Made by a program: the position numbers and the translations under genes. The notes under the pieces were generated by a model that saw only the letters and a list, made by a program, of their open reading frames with translations, did no database searches and was not told the origin of the DNA. This document shows, piece by piece, positions 57,922-64,000 of a stretch of DNA of 64,000 bases (the first letter of the stretch is position 1; each line of letters starts with the position of its first letter). Location of the stretch: NCBI GenBank assembly GCA_026075535.2, contig AP026547.1, positions 2,542,001-2,606,000 of the forward strand. The letters are read 5' to 3'. The DNA comes from Tricholoma matsutake. Its lineage: Eukaryota > Basidiomycota > Agaricomycetes > Agaricales > Tricholomataceae.

Positions 57922-59784
57922 TAGTGTTTGAAGGTCCAGCTCGGTCTGGTTTTTTTCCATTTTAGGATGGAACCGCAACCGCAACTGGTCCAATTACATT
58001 CAAAAGTTAAATAAAACTGGACCGAACTGCACATAGTCAGTTCACTGCAGTTCGGTCCAGCTTGACCACCGGTTATGGTCAGTTCGACCACAACCGGTTG
58101 TTGACTGACTCGCATCGGTCTAAACCAAGGTTATCTACACAGTTATATACATACTAATAATATTTTAGGGTAAAATAATGCCCCTCGCAGGCAGGAGCCT
58201 GCAAGCGGGCACATAGATAATAAAATAAGAACTAAGAAAATTCCCACCTCACAGGATATGTGAGGAGGGGGAGTCAGCTATCAAAAGAAAGAAAAAAACC
58301 TCCCATGTTTGGAGCGAGAGGGGCTAGCATCAGTGTCAGGTGTCAGTGGCATTGGTGTCCAGCATTGGTGTTGGTGTCTGGTGTTGGTGTTATATGCCAG
58401 CTGCTGCCATGTTGTCATCATCATTGGTGATGTGGCAGCAGCACCACATCATCGTATTCGTTGACGTTGTTGTCATATTCATCATTGTCATTGTCATCGA
58501 TGTTCATGGTAGGCAGTTGTGATGTGGCACCACTACCACATTGATGAGACCCGTTAACCACCCTGCAAGCAGGGGCTCGCAGCAGTGGGTGGGCATCTTG
58601 GTGTGGTCTTGTTAATGTTGTTATAACATAATTAGAACCTGAGTTAGTTAAAAAAAGAACATTAAATAAACATTATCTGGGGCACAAACAACATCTGTCG
58701 TCATTTGCACCTGATGTGTTTTGTTGGTGGCATTTGGCAGCGCTATCTGATGTGGGGGATATGGGGGTAGTGGCAGGTGTGTCTGGTGTTGGCATTAGTG
58801 TCCTCATTGATGGTGTCATTGTCTGGCATTGGCATTAGGCATTGGTGTTAGCATCATCATCTGCATTGGTGTTGGTGTTAGCATTGGTGTTGGTGTTGGT
58901 GTTGGTGTTGGTGTCATTGTAGGTTGCTGGTGTCATCATTGTCATCTGGTCTTGGTGTCATTGTCTGCTGCCCTCATTGTCTGGCATTGCTTGCATTACC
59001 TACAAGCAGGGGCTCACAGGCATGGTGTGGTGGTTGGGTGTAGGCATTGTCAAAAGATTAAGAACCTGAAAACAATGACAAAATATCTAGTTAAAAAAAC
59101 AACAAATCAATGATAAAAAACATACCCAATGCCCAAACGACACAACTGGCATCGTCTGGGCTGGTTGTGTTGGTCCATTGGTGGCTACAGTGCCATTATC
59201 AAAAGGTAAGAACCTAAAACAATGACAAAATAGTTAGTTAGTTGAAAAACAAGGAATCAATAACAAAGAAACATACCTAAGGCCCAGACAATGCAACTGG
59301 CATCGTCTGGGTGGGCCATGTTGGTTTGTTTGTAGCAGTGGTGGTGGTCCTGCTGGATGTGGAAGGTGGGTGATGTGGTGTTGGTTGTTTGGCGGTCATG
59401 TGAAATATGTTTGAAAGTGGTGCCACTTTCTTTTCTTGGTTGCACAAACATGACAAAATGGTCCATGCGCAGCGCAGCCTCATGGTATATAAACCCTTGC
59501 TTTTTGTGTTCTTCTCTTGGGCATGTCCCAGTATCATTTTATTTTAACTATTATTACATTTGATTATAATTAAATTACATCTACTATAGTGTGTAGACTG
59601 AGGTCAGTTAGAACTGGTTAGAACCAGTTTCAATCGACTTTAAATAAGTATTCAAATCGGTGCAACCACAACCGATGGGCTGGGCAAATGAGGGCAACCA
59701 CAACCACAAAATAACTGAACCACAGTCCAGTTTGGCTCGGTTTTGGTTTTTTTCCAGTTTGATGAACCAGACTTTCAAACACTA
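57922..59784. mobile_element. hAT-like non-autonomous element, 1863 bp, TSD attgctct
   Basis: Ends tagtgtttgaaggtccag and (complement) tagtgtttgaaagtctgg. Exact 8-bp TSD attgctct at 57914-57921 and 59785-59792, splitting copia gag. TAGTG fits the hAT terminus consensus. The inside holds accggtt/aactggacc-rich subterminal regions, a ggtgtt microsatellite near 58865-58915, and hairpin/intron-like units near 59066-59316. No transposase is recognisable. Confidence 0.85.
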
Positions 59785-60198
59785 ATTGCTCTCTCCCTCA
59801 ATGGCCTCTATGAGTACGTATCTGGGGATGCTTCTCCCCCACCTGTCTCTGAGATGCATGCCTCCTCAAATTACTCTGCTAATCCCCATCTCACATATGC
59901 TTTCCTGGCATCCAGCATTGCCCCCAGTGAATGCCCTTTCCTTGACATGACAAAGGGCCCCAGTGCCAACTAGGCAATTATCACAGATGGTCACCAGAAG
60001 GAGGGACCCATTTGCCAAGTTCAACTCCTACAACAAGCTTTGTCCATTCAATGCATGAAAGATACCCTGCTCCCCAAAACTACAGACTGGATCTGTACTT
60101 TAATAGAATGTGCATTTGCCATGGGAGATATCAAAGCTGATCTCCTATGCTCCATAGCACTTCTAAACTCCCTTAGTGATCATTTCCCCCATGCCCGT

Positions 60199-61346
60199 TG
60201 ATAGGTCCACCTTGTCATTCAAGTTCAGAAAACACATCTACGATCATTGTCGAAGCTCTATGAAGTTCTACAGACCTCTACAAAGCTCTATGAACCCATA
60301 CGAACCCCTCTGAAGTTCTATGAACCTCTACAAAGTCACAAAAATGCTTCAAAATTCTTCGCATGCCTTCAGCCACCATAATACAATTCCCCCGACCTTC
60401 GTACAGCTCTGAATATACACTTGGAACATCGTCGATGAGTTCTGAACCAGTTTCAAGCAATATCGCACCGATTTCGGGCCATGAATGAAGTCCAAAGAAA
60501 CTTCAAAAATCTTCGAAAAAACTCAAACCTCGAAAAACATCTTCAGACATAGTATTTCCTATTTGAACAATTTTCGGATGCATGCTGGACACAGGGCACA
60601 CTATCTCAAGTATATTGAACACATTTCGACTGCATGTGCACACATACAATCTGCTCGAAGCAGTTTCCGATGTTTTATGCAATTTATAACAAGGACAGTC
60701 TGCTTTTAGCTATTCTTTCTTATTATTTCTTCATCATGTGTTATATTCACCCTTTCTAGTCTCGCTGTATTATTCTGATATATTTCTATTGTCTTTTGCC
60801 TCGAGTTTTTCACATGTTTGCCTCATGTTCTCTAGCCTTTTTAGGTAGTTTCTTTATTTTATATAAAAAGATGTACTAGATACAAACAAAAACAAGAAAG
60901 TTGTCGTCTTACTCCCAGATCGCAGTGATTTGAGAGTTCAGTTTAGTCTTATTCAGTCTGAAGTCTGGTGTTTTATGCTAAACTTCTTTGAAAATCTTCA
61001 AAAATCCTCAAAAATCCTCAAAAATCTTCACATTATGCTATTTTTGCTCTTGTTTCCCTCGATTTGCCTTTGCTTTGCTTCTACTACTCGTCTAGTCCTC
61101 TGATCTTGCATCCAAACATATTTGCTCACTCCAAATTTGTTGATCTAGCCATGAAATTCTCCGAAATTCCACAAAACACATTCTTTTAGACTTTGAATTG
61201 CTTCAACAAGCAGTCCTTTTATGACTATTTGATGGTCAGTCTGACAGGTGACATCTAGAGGGCCTCGCATCCTTCCTCTAACTTGTGTTATACCATCTGA
61301 AGCCATTTAGTAGGTTTTGTTTGGGTTTCTGGGTTGAGCATCATCA
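60199..61346 (+). repeat. Solo LTR of family S, 1148 bp, in copia element 4 gag
   Basis: TGATAGG...ATCATCA, homologous to 41219-42413. A TATA-like tttatataaaa lies near 60859. Flanks ccgt (60195-60198) and ctgt (61347-61350) fit a 4-bp TSD with one C-to-T change at CpG. Removal of the LTR and one flank rejoins the gag frame (HARS). Confidence 0.8.
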
Positions 61347-62324
61347 CTGTTCAATCATATCTCATGAGATTTCAAATTCCTCCTCAACGTCTCCCTACCC
61401 TTCCAATGACATCAGACAGTTCCTGGAAAATGAACAGTCCCTGATCAAGAATGACCAATGCTCCAAGAACAGGTCATCAATTGCACTCACTGCCCACACC
61501 AAGACTCTGAGAATGTCCAGTCCCCTTCTTTGTAGCAACCTGGTCTGTAAGAAAACTGGTCCCATCAAATTCTGCATTAAGCAAGGCAGAGGCATGGCTG
61601 GGAAGATGATTGAGGATTCCAAGGCAGCTCGGCAACTTATGCTCAAGAAGAAGAGGTTGGGTATGGATGCGCCCAAGGTCCCTGTCACTGTGAAGGATGT
61701 TAATGGCTGCATGTTCACCGTACTCATCAATTCTGTGTCACCACTGACCCCTTCATCCTCGCCTGAATTTGCTGGCATCGTGTGTGACCCTGTCCCTGCC
61801 GCATCCATTGAGGAGATTGAGTATGACAGCTTGTTGGTATTTGAGGAGGAGCCTGTCACATCTATAGATTGGAATCAACACTACACCCCAGCCACTGAGA
61901 ATGCATTCACATCTGCACCTCTAAATCAGACAAAGCAAACTCAAATGTCCCTTGATGATTCCCCCTTCATTGTGGATTCTGGCGCCTTGGTTCATATATC
62001 CCTGGATCACTCAGACTTTATCTCCCTCCATCCCATTAAACCTCAATTGGTAAAAGGACTCAGAGGATCTTCCATCTCTGCTATTGGCATCAGTGATATG
62101 AAAGTATGTGTGGCACAGGGCGCATCAATCATTTTATGTAACACACTATACATTCTGAATGCAAGTGTTTGCCTCATTTCTGTTAGCTCCCTCACCGATG
62201 ACTCCAATGCCATTGCCCATTTTGATTCATCATCCTGTTGGATGACCAACAAATCTACGGGTGCCTTCATTGCATGTGGTCCCCTTCTTTCCACCAAGAA
62301 ACTTTACTCACTCACCCTACATTC

Positions 62325-62687
62325 CACAACCGCTGCAGATTTTCACCTGGAGAAAATTACACTTTTCCACATGCAATTTTCTAGGCCAAAATTTGTAAGA
62401 AATAACTTGTATTCTCCAAAGAATTTTGATTTGCTCTTGCAGGAAATACAACTTTTTTTTCCTAGGAAAAAATCAGGGGGAAATCAAGAGGAAATAAGTT
62501 CTTTTCACTTCAGATTCCCCTTTTTTTCTCTCCACACAAATGATATATTTTCCCTTAGGCAGATTGCAGAGAAAATAAAGAGAAAATAATCTATTTTCAC
62601 CAGTTTTTCTTTACTTGTTTGCTACATGAAAAAGGGTAATTTTCTCCACATTTTCTCCACATGGAAAGTTTTGCCCTGCCTGTTGTG
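62325..62687. mobile_element. CACTA-like MITE relative, 363 bp
   Basis: Right end gccctgcctgttgtg, left end cacaaccgctgcag. The subterminal gtggagaaaattac words are inverted. It resembles the 49754-50777 MITE (cacaa-aggcag-gcaa). The TSD is not clear (ttc versus tca). It separates protease from integrase in copia element 4. Confidence 0.6.
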
Positions 62688-62690
62688 TCA

Positions 62691-64000
62691 CCGTTCATGG
62701 TACCCCTATGCTCGAAACCTGGAACCATTGCCTTGGTCATGCAAATTATCAATCCCTGTGGGACATGACCAGAAAGGGAACACTCACAGGTGTGTCTGTC
62801 TCTACAATCTTGAGACTGCCCAAATGTGATGCTTGTATCCTTGGAAAACAGACAAGGACACTGGTACCAAAGAAGCATGAGGAGGGGGAGGGATGCAAGG
62901 CTACAAGGAAACTAGAGAAAGTATGGATAGATTTGTCGGGGCCACATGCTGTTAGATCACACACCAGAAATGAATATGTGATGGACATTGTTGATGACTG
63001 CACTTCTTTTCCATGGTCCATACCATTGAGGAACAAGGACAATGTGTTTCCGGAGCTCAAGGCATGGGAGTTAGCCCATGAAAGTGAAATGGGTTTGAAG
63101 GTTGGAATTTACATCACTGACAATGGGGAGCTGAAGTCAAATCAAATAGAAGCATGGCTGAAATCTCAAGGCACTGAACAGCACTTCACTGCCCCACACA
63201 CATCTGCACACATTGGATGAGTTGAACGCATGCATAGGACACTCATGGCAAAAGCATGGACAATGTGTATCTAGGTGCACCTGCCAACATATCTTTGGGA
63301 CAAATTTTATCTAACCGCTGTCCATCTGCATGCCAAGACTACAACCCTCTCACTACAGGGGATCACACCCTGGGAGCTGTGGCATGAACGTAAATCAGAT
63401 TATTCATACATGCATGAAATTGGCTGTCACCTGTTCATCCTAATTTTCAAGAAAGATAACCCAAAAATCTTCAAACATTCAATTGAATGTATGCTCATTG
63501 GATATGAACACAAGTCCAAAGCATACCGATGCTACAATTGTGCAACCCACCAAGTTACACAGTTCCTAGCATGTATGCTTCATCCAGAGCCATGAAGGAC
63601 ACATTCCATCTGGCCCAGAACCAGTCATCACTTTACCAGATACTGCCGAACCCAAGTTAGAAAATACCATGCCCTTCATACCTGTGTCACCACATGATGA
63701 CAGTGATGAATATGACGAATATGTTGCACCCCCAATCCACCCTGACACAGTACTTCCCCAGCTTCCATGCTGATCATCCCATGTACCTGTACCAACAGAA
63801 CATAACCCCAATGGAGGACCTACCATCACATGCACAGGAGCAGCTGTACAGGCATCTCAGGAGAGTGCTACCCACATGCAAGAACAGCACTGGGAATGCA
63901 GAGCAGCCAAGCAGCCAATGGAACAACTCCCTGATCATCACGAAGCATCCATCCCCAGCAATGACATCAGAGATGATCTCCATCAGGCTTTTGAGAATCT
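62691..64000 (+). pseudogene. Copia element 4 integrase and linker (runs off window)
   Basis: GAG-pre-integrase (LETWNHCLGHANYQ, then CDACILGKQT) at 62710-62860. Integrase core DLSGPH near 62935, TDNGEL near 63115, and VERMHRTLM near 63222 with the catalytic E. A TGA at 63218 precedes VER at a site where the family has arginine, and a TAG follows near 63272. The C-terminal part and acidic/proline-rich linker continue to the window end. RT would lie beyond 64000. Confidence 0.8.

Larger units (their letters stand above)
57791..62324 (+). pseudogene. Copia element 4 gag-protease (interrupted)
   Basis: Starts at ATG 57791 (MTVNPDSTIVSVPLIKLSAQ). Continues YKEWHKDVTIALS, is cut at 57921 by a hAT-like element, resumes at 59785 (SLNGLYEYVSG), has a TAG at 59971-59973, is cut by a solo LTR at 60198, and resumes in frame at 61351. 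The zinc knuckle near 61530-61580 is degraded (first cysteines kept, histidine lost). Protease VDSGALVHIS lies near 61975. The frame ends at a MITE at 62324. Gag and protease roles as in other copia elements; not functional. Confidence 0.8.
56453..64000 (+). mobile_element. Ty1/copia element 4 (plus strand), truncated by window end
   Basis: Begins TGTTGAGA inside the tip of the copia element 3 LTR. The LTR runs to 57592 and is followed by a decayed primer site (ggttatttcc). Gag and protease lie in pieces at 57791-57921, 59785-60198 and 61351-62324; integrase and linker at 62691-64000. Four secondary insertions break it. The protein is closely related to copia element 3 and relic A. Confidence 0.82.

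Overview
The window looks like a transposon-dense chromosome segment of a filamentous basidiomycete, most likely an Agaricomycete. The one intact host gene has five exons separated by four introns of 48-56 nt. The rest is dominated by chromodomain Ty3/gypsy elements, Ty1/copia elements, a Tc1/mariner element and small inverted-repeat elements. A 426-bp LTR on the second gypsy element reminds me, from memory only, of marY1 of Tricholoma matsutake; I could not check this. I see no tRNA, rRNA or CRISPR array.

Layout. 1-6.35 kb: decayed chromovirus-type gypsy pol followed by an unusual downstream third reading frame. 6.35-8.05 kb: copia relic on the minus strand. 8.05-11.48 kb: gene-free repeats with hairpin/intron-like units and a solo LTR. 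11.48-23.78 kb: a 71-72-bp minisatellite split by a gypsy element (11878-23708), whose 3' LTR is split by an intact, very young copia element (17907-23651). 24.1-26.5 kb: a hAT-type MITE, then a broken NACHT-type STAND NTPase gene. 26.5-30.3 kb: nothing confidently assigned. 30299-32530: an intact DUF2415/beta-propeller-like gene. 33.0-34.3 kb: tandem 0.5-0.6 kb units. 36307-42765: minus-strand copia with a 1.2-kb solo LTR inside its 5' LTR. 42.8-47.5 kb: simple and low-complexity repeats. 47550-56452: minus-strand copia broken by a foldback MITE, a Tc1 element (itself containing a CACTA-like MITE that contains a hAT MITE) and a solo gypsy LTR. 56453-64000: a related plus-strand copia inserted in the tip of the previous LTR, itself hit by two hAT-like elements, a solo LTR and a CACTA-like MITE, and running off the window.

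Common threads. (1) Insertion boundaries can be fixed to the base by target-site duplications (TSDs), giving a relative insertion history. (2) Nearly all in-frame stops in the old elements are TGA where the family carries arginine, as expected from CGA to TGA by CpG deamination. (3) Four copia copies place a primer site complementary to the anticodon arm of initiator tRNA-Met directly after the LTR. (4) The youngest copia element has one uninterrupted 1617-codon frame and LTRs differing at one base of 305, so it may still be active.
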